A DNA stretch of 43,621 nt from Asaia bogorensis (GTDB lineage Bacteria; Pseudomonadota; Alphaproteobacteria; Acetobacterales; Acetobacteraceae). Both the position numbers and the translations under genes were made by a program. Below, piece by piece: positions 26,797 through 34,993 of this stretch. A model generated the notes under the pieces. That model was given only the letters and a program-made list of their open reading frames with translations, did no database searches and was not told where the DNA came from. The DNA lies in contig CAMATI010000009.1 of assembly GCA_945861095.1 (NCBI GenBank), positions 1-43,621 on the forward strand, given 5' to 3'. Every line of letters starts with the position of its first letter. Positions within the stretch are counted from its first letter, which is position 1.

Positions 26797-27996
26797 TTAC
26801 CCGCCGGCTTTCCTGGCCGCGGGTGAGGCTGCCTTGTTCCCATCGCTTACCGCCACGCGCGTTCCGGTTCGCAAACGCGACTGTCCATCGGTGACGATCG
26901 TTTGACCTTCGTCCAGCCCATTCGAGATGAGCGTGATTTTGCCGTTGTCACGGGCCACCTCAACCGTCTGGCGAACCACGGTCAGATCGGGTTTGACGAT
27001 GTAGACATACTGTCCGGTCGGGCCGTACTGAACGGCCGCGGCCGGGACCACCAGCGCACCCTGATCGGTGCCGACCTGCAGACGCAGATTGACGAACTGT
27101 CCGGGCCAGAGCCGGTCCTGGCCATTTGGGAACGCGGCCTTCAACTTGATGGTGCCGGTTGCGATATCGATGGCATTGTCGATGGTAAGCAGGCTGCCAC
27201 GGTCCAGCTCGGTCCTGTCGTCGGAGCCGAACGCCACCACCGGCAGTTTGCCCTTCGCCATGGCCTCCTGCACCGCGGGCAGGACTGTTTGCGGCAAGGT
27301 GAACGTCGCGGCGATCGGGCGGATCTGGGTCAGCGCGAACATCGGCGTCGCTTCCGCGGCACGCACCACGTTGCCGGGATCGACCAGCCGCAAACCGACC
27401 CGCGCATCGAACGGTGCGACAATATAGCAGAACGTCACGTTCAATTCGGCGGCGGCGATCAGCGCGTCATTCGCGCCCAGGGCAGCCGTGAACTGGTTGA
27501 CCTGCATCTGCACCGTGTCGAGCTTCTGTTTCGACGCGATCTCCCGCTGCGCCAGCGTGGTGTAGCGCACCAGCTCAATACGTGCGTTGTCCAGCGCCGC
27601 GAGGTCCTGTTTGCGGCGTGCCAGGGCAACTTCAAGCAACGCCTTGAACGGGCGGGGATCGATCACGGCGAGCAGGTCGCCCTTCTTGACCTCCTGCCCC
27701 TCGGTCACCGAGACCTCCTGCAGCAAGCCGTCGACGCGGCTGCGCAATTGCACGGCGTTCATCGATTGGACCGTGCCGAGGCCGCGTAGCAGGATCGGCA
27801 CATCCATGCGCGCAACAGTGGTGACAGAGACCGGGACGATCGGTCCCGCGGGCGCCGCCGCGGGGCGCTGTTGTGCGGGCGCCTCCTGGGCTTCCGGATG
27901 GCCGATCGGCAGCACGCCGAAAAATGCGGCCGTACCGATGCACGCGACAACCACCAGAACGACCCGGGGCCATGTCAGCACTCGCCTGTCCGCCAT
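26797..27996 (-). CDS. RND periplasmic adaptor (membrane fusion protein)
   Basis: A 399-residue MdtA/AcrA-like adaptor joining the pump to an outer-membrane channel. A membrane anchor (VVLVVVACIGTAAFFGV, residues 13-29) is followed by a Pro/Ala-rich linker, then the lipoyl-like motif VDGLLQEVSVTEGQEVKKGDLLAVIDPRP (about 90-118), an alpha-helical hairpin, barrel and membrane-proximal domains (LTIDNAIDIATGTIKLKAAFPN). The ATG at 27996 was preferred over a GTG at 28032 because a GGAAAG site precedes it. It is the first gene of the efflux operon. Confidence 0.93.
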   Translation of the reverse strand: MADRRVLTWPRVVLVVVACIGTAAFFGVLPIGHPEAQEAPAQQRPAAAPAGPIVPVSVTTVARMDVPILLRGLGTVQSMNAVQLRSRVDGLLQEVSVTEGQEVKKGDLLAVIDPRPFKALLEVALARRKQDLAALDNARIELVRYTTLAQREIASKQKLDTVQMQVNQFTAALGANDALIAAAELNVTFCYIVAPFDARVGLRLVDPGNVVRAAEATPMFALTQIRPIAATFTLPQTVLPAVQEAMAKGKLPVVAFGSDDRTELDRGSLLTIDNAIDIATGTIKLKAAFPNGQDRLWPGQFVNLRLQVGTDQGALVVPAAAVQYGPTGQYVYIVKPDLTVVRQTVEVARDNGKITLISNGLDEGQTIVTDGQSRLRTGTRVAVSDGNKAASPAARKAGG

Positions 27997-28218
27997 TTTT
28001 TGCTTTCCGCCGCCATCTGGCACCCCGAACACACGGGGTCGCCATCCAGGCCTCCTTGCCTATCCCTGTCCGTATGTGCCGGGACCTCCCGGTCCCGGAT
28101 ATCCTTAGCCTTGCATTGTCCGCGAATTTGGCCGCGAATTCCAGCGTGAAATGAAGCGTAGTCCGAGGTGGCGTATCGGCTTTCCATCGGGGGCCCGTTT
28201 GACCCGGATGGAAACGGG

Positions 28219-28806
28219 TTAGTCCACGACCACGCCCAGGGCCCGCCTGAAACGGTCGGAGAGATAGGCTCCATCGCGTGGCGGGAGATGACGCGGCTTT
28301 TCTTCCGCCGATATCCGCAGAACGGCGAAAAGATTTTCCGTGCGCAGGCGTGGGCGCAGGGCCTCGACCTCCGCCATGCCGCGCGCGGTCGCGGTGTTGG
28401 TCCAGCCGCAAGCGGCGGCCACCGCTTGCAGGTCCGTCGTGTGGCCGGTGTGGCTGTACTGCGATCCGGTTTCCCCGTAGCGCATGTTGTCCAGGACGGC
28501 GATCGCCAGATTGGGCGCGCCGGCGGCGGCGATGGAAGCCAGGGACCCCATGCCCATCAGCATCTCCCCATCGCCGGTGACGACCAGCACGCGGCGGGAG
28601 GGCTGTGCCAGCGCGATCCCCAGCCCGATCATGGCGGTGCCGCCCATGGCGCCCCATAGGTAGAAATTCAGCGGTCGATCGCCGGTCGCCCCGACATCGT
28701 AGGTCGCGGCGCCGAGGCCGGTGACAACCAACAGATCGCCGGGATCGCGCATCAGGACGGCCACGACATCGCGCCGGTCGAGGGTTCCATCGTTGGGACG
28801 GCTCAT
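28219..28806 (-). CDS. ThDP-dependent decarboxylase, beta (PP domain) subunit
   Basis: A 195-residue protein with the ThDP-binding motif GDGEMLMGMGSLASIAAAG ending in LDN (GDG-x(n)-N). It resembles sulfopyruvate decarboxylase ComE or the phosphonopyruvate decarboxylase PP domain. The partner alpha subunit lies upstream, overlapping by four bases (ATGA at 28803-28806), so they are coupled and should form one enzyme. Likely substrates are 2-keto acids carrying a charged 3-substituent (sulfo- or phosphonopyruvate); this remains inferred. Its stop is followed by an imperfect CCCGTTT/AAACGGG hairpin. Confidence 0.8.
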   Translation of the reverse strand: MSRPNDGTLDRRDVVAVLMRDPGDLLVVTGLGAATYDVGATGDRPLNFYLWGAMGGTAMIGLGIALAQPSRRVLVVTGDGEMLMGMGSLASIAAAGAPNLAIAVLDNMRYGETGSQYSHTGHTTDLQAVAAACGWTNTATARGMAEVEALRPRLRTENLFAVLRISAEEKPRHLPPRDGAYLSDRFRRALGVVVD

Positions 28807-29321
28807 TTCACGAACACCTTCGCGCCGATCAATCTCTGGGACAGCAGCACCGCGACAGGGATCTGGCTGTCGAATGCCAGCGCGGCGGAGGCAGCGACCA
28901 TCTCCGCCACTTCATCGGCATTGTCGGCGCGCCGGACATGCACGCCCGCGGTGGTCAGGACGGGTTGGGTGGCGGCGCCCATGGGGACCTGCCACGGATT
29001 GAACTCCCCCCATTCGCCGCGCATCGTGACCAGGGTCAGGAACGGCATGCGGCAGTTCAGCGGCAGGGACAGCATGTTGATGCAGTTGCCGACGCCGGAT
29101 GACTGCATGAGCATGACAGCGCGTTGCCCACCGAGCCAGGCGCCGGCGGACAGGGCGATGCCCTCTTCCTCCGTCGTTAGGACGACGGCCTGCATGTCGG
29201 GGTCCGCGTGGGCGGCGTTGATCAGGTGCGCGTGGCCAGCATCGGGCACGTAGCCCAGAATGGTGATGCGGGCGGCTTTGAGCGCCGCGTAGACGCTTTC
29301 CTGCCAGGTCGGGTTGTCCAT
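28803..29321 (-). CDS. ThDP-dependent decarboxylase, alpha (Pyr domain) subunit
   Basis: The 172-residue protein is the pyrimidine-binding half of a split ThDP decarboxylase, resembling ComD or the N-domain of phosphonopyruvate decarboxylase. The activating Glu is likely in TTEEEGIALSAGAWLGG (near residue 51-54), with SSGVGNCINMLSLPLNCRMPFL after. It is the first gene of the pair; upstream lies a 12-bp tandem array. The enzyme is probably a catabolic decarboxylase. Confidence 0.8.
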   Translation of the reverse strand: MDNPTWQESVYAALKAARITILGYVPDAGHAHLINAAHADPDMQAVVLTTEEEGIALSAGAWLGGQRAVMLMQSSGVGNCINMLSLPLNCRMPFLTLVTMRGEWGEFNPWQVPMGAATQPVLTTAGVHVRRADNADEVAEMVAASAALAFDSQIPVAVLLSQRLIGAKVFVK

Positions 29322-29365
29322 GGGATCTCCTCTGCCACGCGCTTTCTGCCCGGATGCGCGCCAGA

Positions 29366-29401
29366 GGGCAATGTATGGGGCAATGTGTTGGGCAATGATT
29401 G
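29366..29401. repeat. Short tandem repeat, 12 bp unit, 3 copies
   Basis: Units GGGCAATGTATG, GGGCAATGTGTT and GGGCAATGATTG lie upstream of the split decarboxylase genes, about 45 bases before the alpha-subunit start. It may belong to their promoter region. Confidence 0.75.
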
Positions 29402-29451
29402 GGGAACGCGTTCGGAGGCCTGAGTCGCCCGGTTGTCCGAGCGGGGACGCG

Positions 29452-29706
29452 CTATTTCAGGATGGCTAGCGCGGCCAGGCCCGAGGCGTAGGATGTCAGA
29501 AGAACCGCCAGCACACCCCAGAGATAGGTCTTTGTCGGCTTATCCGCGAGGTCGGCCTTGGTGGCGAGATGTGGGACCGTGGCGGCGAACATGGCTTCGA
29601 TGCGGGCGGTGCTTTGCCGCACGTCATGGACCGACGCCTCCAGCCGTACGACCGAGGCTTTCATCTCTCGCATATCCTCCTCCAGCCGGGCAACACGTTG
29701 TTCCAT
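29452..29706 (-). CDS. Small coiled-coil membrane protein
   Basis: An 84-residue protein: residues 1-45 have a coiled-coil pattern (EQRVARLEEDMREMKASVVRLEA), followed by LATKADLADKPTKT and one membrane span near 62-82 (LWGVLAVLLTSYASGLAALAIL). Such small proteins with a KADL motif occur in many alphaproteobacteria, and some lie next to phage-like haemolysin genes; the function is unknown. The start ATG at 29706 is the only good one, and the frame is clearly coding. It stands alone. Confidence 0.65.
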   Translation of the reverse strand: MEQRVARLEEDMREMKASVVRLEASVHDVRQSTARIEAMFAATVPHLATKADLADKPTKTYLWGVLAVLLTSYASGLAALAILK

Positions 29707-29885
29707 GGGGGAATCTTAGGGACCTGAAAAATGCTTATCAAGGGGAGAATCCGGCATTTCTACAACTCCTGCGGGTGTATGCGATGGGATCGCATTGGCC
29801 CGCAGGGTTGCATGGGATGGTTAAGGTTTTGCCAATGAACCGGGCGCCAAGGTTTGGCCAACCGATCAGGCGGCCATGCCTTTCA

Positions 29886-30060
29886 GATGGATCCCGCGGC
29901 AACTTCTTGCCGACTGATTACGCGGCAACTCCTTGAAGATCGGTCACGCGGCAACGTCTTGCCGATGGATCCCGCGGCAACGTCTTGCCGATGGATCCCG
30001 CGGCAACGTCTTGCCGATGGATCCCGCGGCAACGTCTTGCCGATGGATCACGCGGCCGCG
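29886..30060. repeat. Minisatellite, 26 bp unit, about 6.7 copies
   Basis: Units starting GATGGATCCCGCGGCAAC are repeated every 26 bases, three of them identical. The final partial copy overlaps the 3' end of the glutathione transferase gene and supplies its TGA stop (30048-30050). At 26 bp the unit does not preserve the frame, so changes would alter only the gene's downstream flank. Confidence 0.9.
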
Positions 30061-30761
30061 TGTTTGCCTCGGCCGAACATCTTGTCGAGGGAATCGGCTT
30101 CCGCCTTGTCGAACTGAGTGGTCCGGGCGCGCACGTCGTCCACCGCTGCCAGGGCCTTCTTGACCGCCGGACGCTGATCGATCGTCCCGACCCAGCGCAT
30201 CACGTTGGGGAACTTCGCCGCCGCGTCGGCGCCGAGCAGGACGGGGATGTTGCGGGCCCAGGGGTAGGTGGCGATGTCGGCCAGGCCGTATTCGGCCCCG
30301 CCCAGGAACGGGCTGTCGGACAGCCGCTGGTCGATCACCTCGAACACGCGATGCACCTGGGTGGCGTAGCGGCTTTTGGAGTAGTCGTTGCCGGCCGGGG
30401 CGAAGCGCATGAAGTGGACGTGCTGGCCGAACATCGGGCCGACGGTGGTCATCTGGACCATCATCCACTCGATCGCCTCATACTTCGCGGCCATGGCGGC
30501 GGGCAGCAGCTTGCCGGATTTCTCGGCCAGATACAGCAGGATGGCGCCGGACTCGAACAGCGTGATCGGCTTGCCGCCGGGGCCGTCCGGGTCGGTGATG
30601 ACGGGCACCTTGGCCATCGGGTTCAGCTTGGTGAAGTCCGCGCCGAACTGCGCGCCGGTGAAGACGTCCACCGGTTCGACCTTATAGGGCAGGCCGAGTT
30701 CCTCCAACGCGATATAGACCTTGACGACGTTGGGGCTGCCCATGCCGTAGAGTGTGATCAT
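30048..30761 (-). CDS. Glutathione S-transferase (YghU/YfcG-like)
   Basis: A 237-residue cytosolic GST. The thioredoxin-like N-domain runs over residues 1-85, beginning MITLYGMGSPNVVKV with the Ser-Pro-Asn near the glutathione site, then KVPVITDPDGP and FESGAILLYLAEKSG (Glu-Ser that binds the gamma-glutamyl group). The all-helical C-domain follows. The pattern fits the YghU/YfcG or beta-type group. An AGGAG site precedes the ATG. The C-terminal residues HAAA and stop lie in a tandem repeat unit. It probably conjugates glutathione or reduces disulfides; the substrate is not visible. Confidence 0.9.
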   Translation of the reverse strand: MITLYGMGSPNVVKVYIALEELGLPYKVEPVDVFTGAQFGADFTKLNPMAKVPVITDPDGPGGKPITLFESGAILLYLAEKSGKLLPAAMAAKYEAIEWMMVQMTTVGPMFGQHVHFMRFAPAGNDYSKSRYATQVHRVFEVIDQRLSDSPFLGGAEYGLADIATYPWARNIPVLLGADAAAKFPNVMRWVGTIDQRPAVKKALAAVDDVRARTTQFDKAEADSLDKMFGRGKHAAA

Positions 30762-30782
30762 CCTGAAACTCCTGTTCTTGGT

Positions 30783-31676
30783 TCAGCGCGTTTTCGGCAA
30801 TTCGTGGCCGGCGCCCTGTTCTATGACCCGGAACATGGTGCTGACGTCGTCATTTGCCATGCCTTGGAACATCGCGTGCTTATAGACCAGCCGAGCGGCC
30901 TGGCAGACCCACATGGGAATGCCGAGCTGCTCGCCTTGCTCGATGGCGAGGTCGACGTCCTTCATGAGGATGTGCAGCGCGGCGCCGAAGTTAAAATCCC
31001 GGGTCAGGATGGCGCGCGGCAGGATCATGTCCAGCGCGCGGTTGTTGCCGCTGCCGGCGGAAATGGCGGTCAGCATCACCTCTGGGTCCAGGCCGCCTTT
31101 CGATCCCATCACGAAGGCCTCGGCCGTCGCGAGGAGGGAGACGGCGAACAGGATGTTGTTGGTCAGTTTCAACACCTGCGCGGCACCCGGCCGGTCCCCG
31201 CAGATGGTCAGCCTGGGACCCCAGAGGGAGATCAGCGGCCGCACCGCCTCGATCGCCGCGGCGTCGCCCGAGACCATGACGGACAGCTTGCCGGACGCCG
31301 CGCCGGCGGGGCCGCCGGAGATCGGGCAGTCGACGACGGTGACGCCCTTGGCCGCCATCGCCTGTTCAAGCTCTCGCACGAAGGGGACGCCGACGGTGCA
31401 GGTGTTCACCAGGATTTTCATGGTGCTGCCCAGGAGCAGGCCGTTGTCCCCGAACACCACGTGGCGGAAGGCGGCGAGGGTGGGGAGGGAGACGAAGATG
31501 ATTTCGTGCTTGTCCGCGAGTTCGCGCGGCGTGGCCGCTCGGCTGGCCTGGCGTTCGAGGAAGGGTTTGACGGCGCTTTCGTTGATGTCGAGGACGGTGA
31601 GGCGGTGGCCGCCGTCGAGGAGTTTGGTGGCCATGGGTTGGCCCATGGCGCCTACGCCTAGGTATCCCGCTTCCAT
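30783..31676 (-). CDS. 3-hydroxyisobutyrate/tartronate-semialdehyde-type reductase, copy 1
   Basis: A 297-residue NAD(P)-dependent beta-hydroxyacid dehydrogenase. GVGAMGQPMATKLL near residues 6-19 is the Rossmann loop, DCPISGGPAGAASGKLS is the substrate loop, and Lys in LKLTNNILF is the catalytic lysine. A very similar gene of the same length lies at 34044-34937, with the TA island between. Its stop is 21 bases from the GST start, in the same direction. Such enzymes reduce tartronate semialdehyde to glycerate or oxidise 3-hydroxyisobutyrate; the exact substrate is unknown. Confidence 0.9.
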   Translation of the reverse strand: MEAGYLGVGAMGQPMATKLLDGGHRLTVLDINESAVKPFLERQASRAATPRELADKHEIIFVSLPTLAAFRHVVFGDNGLLLGSTMKILVNTCTVGVPFVRELEQAMAAKGVTVVDCPISGGPAGAASGKLSVMVSGDAAAIEAVRPLISLWGPRLTICGDRPGAAQVLKLTNNILFAVSLLATAEAFVMGSKGGLDPEVMLTAISAGSGNNRALDMILPRAILTRDFNFGAALHILMKDVDLAIEQGEQLGIPMWVCQAARLVYKHAMFQGMANDDVSTMFRVIEQGAGHELPKTR

Positions 31677-31925
31677 TTGTTTGCTCCGGGTTGGTGGGGT
31701 GGGGGAGGGATATCTGGTGTTGGGTGGAGGGGGCAAACTTGGGGCGGGGGAAGACGCTGTCCGTGCTTTTGGGGGGCCGTAGGTCGGGGGGGCGCCTGTG
31801 GCGGATCGCGACGACCGAGCATGGGCGGACACGGCGAACGCCGGTCAGTGCCTCGATTTGAGATCAGCCATTGTGCACCGGACTTTCGCCTCGAAATTTT
31901 CCAATCAAATCCGGGCCAGAATTTT

Positions 31926-31951
31926 GCTGCGTAATTCTTGAATTACGCAGC
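31926..31951. promoter_or_regulatory. Perfect 26-bp palindrome
   Basis: GCTGCGTAATTC and GAATTACGCAGC are exact reverse complements separated by TT. It lies between the reductase start and the hepT end. The AT-rich centre and length are suited to a protein-binding operator or a small hairpin; its role is not known. The rest of 31677-32036 has no gene. Confidence 0.6.
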
Positions 31952-32036
31952 GGGGGACGGGTGCCGTCCAAGTCAACAGATACAAAACCCCCCGAACTCC
32001 GGCACCACGTACGAAGGACAGCCACCAAAGCGCAGT

Positions 32037-32387
32037 TCAATCCGGGGCTGGCAGGCCGAACGACGGATGCCTCAATGAACCTTCCAACGCGTCGAGATCG
32101 ATGATCACGACGTCCCAGATGCGTCGCGTATTGGTTCGGAAATACTCATGGACGATCCTGTCTCGGATGCTCGCGATGGCGCGCCAGGGAATATCAGGAT
32201 AGGCAGCCTTGAAGTCCGGACTGATGTTCTTGGCAGCCTCGCCCATGACCGCGATTGAGTACAGGACCGATCGAACGATCGTCGGTTTCGCCGCAAACGC
32301 TGCGAAATCCATGTCTAGCGTATCCGCGCGAATATCCGCGATCGCAGCCACGATGTCCTGAACCCATTCCGCGTCGGAGCGCGCCAT
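32037..32387 (-). CDS. hepT: HepT-like toxin (DUF86)
   Basis: A 116-residue HEPN-domain protein of the HepT family, which act as RNases until AMPylated or inhibited by MntA. The catalytic motif R-x(4-6)-H-x-Y is present: RDRIVHEY near residues 75-82 (His80, Tyr82). The N-terminal helices (MARSDAEWVQDIVAAIADIRA) and central GEAAKNIS match the family. It overlaps the upstream MntA gene by one base (TGATG), a standard mntA-hepT arrangement. Confidence 0.9.
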   Translation of the reverse strand: MARSDAEWVQDIVAAIADIRADTLDMDFAAFAAKPTIVRSVLYSIAVMGEAAKNISPDFKAAYPDIPWRAIASIRDRIVHEYFRTNTRRIWDVVIIDLDALEGSLRHPSFGLPAPD

Positions 32388-32692
32388 CAGAAGATCGGGA
32401 CTCTGTCACGCTCGAACGCTGCCCGAACGTGTGGACGGAAACTGACGATCTCACCAAGGTCGACAGGACGGTGCAGTGCGTCCTCCAGCAGAAGCCGAGC
32501 CTCTTCCATGCGGATCAGGGAGAACGCGTGACCTTCCTCGATCTCCACGGCAATGTCGACATCGCTATCGGCGCGATCCTCGCCGCGTGCGACGGAGCCG
32601 AACACCGCCAGATGGCGCACGCCGCGACGCCGAAGCTCGGCTTCCTGCGCCGCGAGTTGGCTCCGAACGATGTCGAGGGTGCCGGTCGTCAT
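32387..32692 (-). CDS. mntA: MntA-like nucleotidyltransferase antitoxin
   Basis: A 101-residue minimal nucleotidyltransferase. The hallmark GSX10DXD motif runs from Gly32-Ser33 to Asp44 and Asp46 (FGSVARGEDRADSDVD), the metal and ATP site. MntA proteins AMPylate the Tyr of HepT and so neutralise it. The remainder (EEARLLLEDALHRPVDLGEIV) is the usual C-terminal half. It is the first gene of the pair, on the minus strand. Confidence 0.9.
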   Translation of the reverse strand: MTTGTLDIVRSQLAAQEAELRRRGVRHLAVFGSVARGEDRADSDVDIAVEIEEGHAFSLIRMEEARLLLEDALHRPVDLGEIVSFRPHVRAAFERDRVPIF

Positions 32693-32727
32693 GATCGATC
32701 TCCGGGAAGCCTGATTGCCGATGGGGG

Positions 32728-32976
32728 ATAGCCATATTCACGCGCTTTGGCCAAAATGGCTATTGATTATTCTTCTACAGCGATGAGGGCAACCGTCGCG
32801 AGCCGCCGCATATCCACATGGTTTCCGGCGACAAGACCGCTAAATTCTGGCTTGATCCCGTGGAGTTGGTGCATAGCAGGCGCCTCTCGGCATCGGAGTT
32901 CGCCACTGTGCAACGGCTGGTAACCAAACACCGAGACACATTCCAGGAGGCGTGGCATGCCCACTTTGACGCTTGA
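32728..32976 (+). pseudogene. DUF4160 gene broken by a stop codon
   Basis: The plus strand translates to a DUF4160-type protein: AIFTRFGQNGY, then a TGA at 32764-32766, then LFFYSDEGNRREPPHIHM and AKFWLDPVELVHS, ending FQEAWHAHFDA. All family landmarks are there, but the stop lies where an Arg codon (CGA to TGA) would be expected, and no ATG starts the frame (ATA at 32728). A shorter product from an internal start would lack the conserved FFYS motif. It overlaps the DUF2442 start by 20 bases, the usual gene order. It appears to be a recently inactivated partner. Confidence 0.75.
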
Positions 32977-33232
32977 CACCGAACCCCTGGCCACCGGTGT
33001 CTCGTTCGCCGAGGACGTGTTTCGCGTGTCGCTCGACGATGGGCGGGAACTGTCCGTGCCCCTCGCCTGGTTCCCCCGCCTGCTGCTCGGCACGCCGGAG
33101 CAGCGGGGACATTGGGAACTGATCGGACTGGGCCAAGGCATCCACTGGCCGGACCTGGATGAGGACATCTCCGTCGCGGGCCTTCTGGCCGGCCGGGGTG
33201 ACCAGACCAAAATCCGCCGAACCGCAACCTAA
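32957..33232 (+). CDS. DUF2442-family protein
   Basis: A 91-residue DUF2442 protein: VSFAEDVFRVSLDDGRELSVPLAWFPRLL, ending with WELIGLGQGIHWPDLDEDISVAGLL. DUF2442 and DUF4160 genes usually form a two-gene unit with a putative toxin-antitoxin role. Here its DUF4160 partner is disrupted. The ATG at 32957 follows an AGGAGG site ten bases upstream. Confidence 0.88.
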   Translation: MPTLTLDTEPLATGVSFAEDVFRVSLDDGRELSVPLAWFPRLLLGTPEQRGHWELIGLGQGIHWPDLDEDISVAGLLAGRGDQTKIRRTAT

Positions 33233-33284
33233 CGCCGAACCGGAGCCCCCAAGAGGGGGCACCACCGCTGATCCGGCCCCACCC

Positions 33285-33665
33285 TTACGCGTGCTGCAGC
33301 TTCGCTCGCGCCGCGTCCGCAAGGAATCGAGACCGGTTGTCGGTCACGTGGTCGATCGCCTCCAGCAAATCAGGGGGCAGCGAGACATTGATCCGTATCA
33401 CCGGACGCCGCACCGACACGTCGATCAGAACCGCGACTCCATCGCGATGGTCCGGATCAACCATGATCTCGTCCAGTCGGGATGGCGCGGGGATCGCGTC
33501 GCCATCCTCGATCATGCCCTCGATATGCAGTTGCAGCGCTTCGGCGGCCATCCGACGAGCATCCTCCAGCGTTTCGCCCGCCGTGACGCAGCCCGGAAAA
33601 TCGGGGAAATCCACGCCAAAATCACTGTCAGGCTGCTTGCGCAGAAGCGCGACATACGCGGTCAT
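33285..33665 (-). CDS. hicB: HicB-like antitoxin
   Basis: A 126-residue HicB: the N-terminal HicB fold carries DFGVDFPDFPGCVTAGETLEDA near residues 14-36, and the C-terminus (RRPVIRINVSLPPDLLEAIDHV) is a ribbon-helix-helix DNA-binding domain expected to repress the operon. It overlaps hicA by four bases (ATGA). The ATG at 33665 is used. Its last residues read RAKLQHA. Confidence 0.92.
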   Translation of the reverse strand: MTAYVALLRKQPDSDFGVDFPDFPGCVTAGETLEDARRMAAEALQLHIEGMIEDGDAIPAPSRLDEIMVDPDHRDGVAVLIDVSVRRPVIRINVSLPPDLLEAIDHVTDNRSRFLADAARAKLQHA

Positions 33666-33859
33666 GATGAGCCTCTCAGTGTCAATCCGGCCTGCTTCTC
33701 GATGCTCCGCAATGTCCCGGTCGGGATGTCCCGCTTCGGGTGAGGCACCGTGACCCGACCGGCTCGCGTTGGATGTGTGAACTGGTGGTGGCTGCCCTTG
33801 GTCGCCACGTGTTGCCAGCCGGCCGCCGTCAGGGCGCGGATAATGTCGCGGCTGTCCAT
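33662..33859 (-). CDS. hicA: HicA-like mRNA interferase toxin
   Basis: A 65-residue HicA: MDSRDIIRALTAAGWQHVATKGSHHQF includes the catalytic His in GSHHQF, and VTVPHPKRDIPTGTLRSIEKQAGL completes the double-stranded RNA-binding-like fold. It cleaves mRNA when free of HicB. An ATG at 33871 would add four residues. It precedes hicB, the classic order. Confidence 0.92.
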   Translation of the reverse strand: MDSRDIIRALTAAGWQHVATKGSHHQFTHPTRAGRVTVPHPKRDIPTGTLRSIEKQAGLTLRGSS

Positions 33860-34043
33860 GGCCGCCAACATAGGTATTTCCGATCGGTGTGTAAAGTGTG
33901 TGTATGCGGATGCTCATCCAAACTCAGTCAAGGGTGGGTCGCAACCACGGTCGCGGGACCGGACACTGCTCCCCCGATCTCGATCCGGGCCGCTCGCGTG
34001 GATCCGGGAACAAGGCTCGGGCCGCCCGCCGAACCGCCCATCC

Positions 34044-34937
34044 TTACCGTGTCTTCGGGATTTCAAAGCCGGCCCCACGCTCGACCACCCGGACGATATT
34101 CGTCATGTCCTGATCCGCCATCCCCTCGAACACCGCGTGCTTGAACACCAGCCGAGCGGCCTGGCAGACCCACATCGGCACGCCCAGTTCCTCGCCGAGT
34201 TCCATGGCGAGGTCGATGTCCTTCATCAGGATGTGCATGGCGGCGCCATAGTCGAAGCCGCGGGTCAGCACGGAGCGGGGGATCATGACCTGGGTCGCTC
34301 GGTTGGCACCGCTGCCGGCGTTGATCGCGGTCAGCATCAGTTCGGGGTCGAGGCCGCCTTTCGCGCCCATCACGAAGGCCTCGGACGTGGCCATCAGCGA
34401 CACCGCGAACAGGATGTTGTTGGTCAGTTTCAGGACCTGCGCGACACCGGGCTTGTCGCCGGCGATCGTCACGGTCGGGCCCCAGAGGGAGATCATCGGG
34501 CGGATCGTCTCGATGGCTTTGGCGTCGCCGGACACCATCACCGACAATGTGCCGTCTCGGGAGCCGGTGGGGCCGCCGGAGATCGGGCAATCCACCACGG
34601 TGACGCCCTTGGCGGCCATGGCGGCCTCGATCTCCTTCACGAAGGGCACGCCGACCGTGCAGGTGTTCACCAGGATCTTCATCCGGGTGCCTTTCAGCAG
34701 GCCATCGGGGCCGAACACGATGTGGCGGAACACGGCCAGGGTGGGCAGCGAGACGAAGACGATCTCGCACTGATCGGCCAGGTCCTTGGGGGAGTTGGCG
34801 CGCCGAGCCTGGCGATCCAGCAGGGGCCGCATGGCGGCTTCGTTGACGTCGTGGATCGTCAGTTGGTGGCCGCCGTCGAGCAGTTTGCCGGCCATGGGTT
34901 GGCCCATGCTGCCGACACCTAGATATCCCGCTTCCAT
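34044..34937 (-). CDS. 3-hydroxyisobutyrate/tartronate-semialdehyde-type reductase, copy 2
   Basis: A 297-residue duplicate of the gene at 30783-31676, the same length and with long identical stretches (NTCTVGVPFV, AAKGVTVVDCPISGGP, VLKLTNNILFAVSL). It has GVGSMGQPMAGKLL as the Rossmann loop. It shares the ending PKTR. The function is as for copy 1. The Uma2 and aldolase genes follow upstream on the same strand, and the substrate may relate to the aldolase product. Confidence 0.9.
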   Translation of the reverse strand: MEAGYLGVGSMGQPMAGKLLDGGHQLTIHDVNEAAMRPLLDRQARRANSPKDLADQCEIVFVSLPTLAVFRHIVFGPDGLLKGTRMKILVNTCTVGVPFVKEIEAAMAAKGVTVVDCPISGGPTGSRDGTLSVMVSGDAKAIETIRPMISLWGPTVTIAGDKPGVAQVLKLTNNILFAVSLMATSEAFVMGAKGGLDPELMLTAINAGSGANRATQVMIPRSVLTRGFDYGAAMHILMKDIDLAMELGEELGVPMWVCQAARLVFKHAVFEGMADQDMTNIVRVVERGAGFEIPKTR

Positions 34938-34993
34938 GATGTCCCTCCGTGTTTCCGGCAGGGTAGCCTGGGGCGTCCGGGAAGCAAATTGGG

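Noticed and set aside
29886..30060. Considered as a CRISPR array
   Set aside because: The units are directly adjacent, without spacers, so it is a tandem repeat. The same holds for the other arrays.
32767..33322. Minus-strand frames of 147-160 codons opposite DUF4160/DUF2442
   Set aside because: They are antisense to a recognised family on the plus strand.
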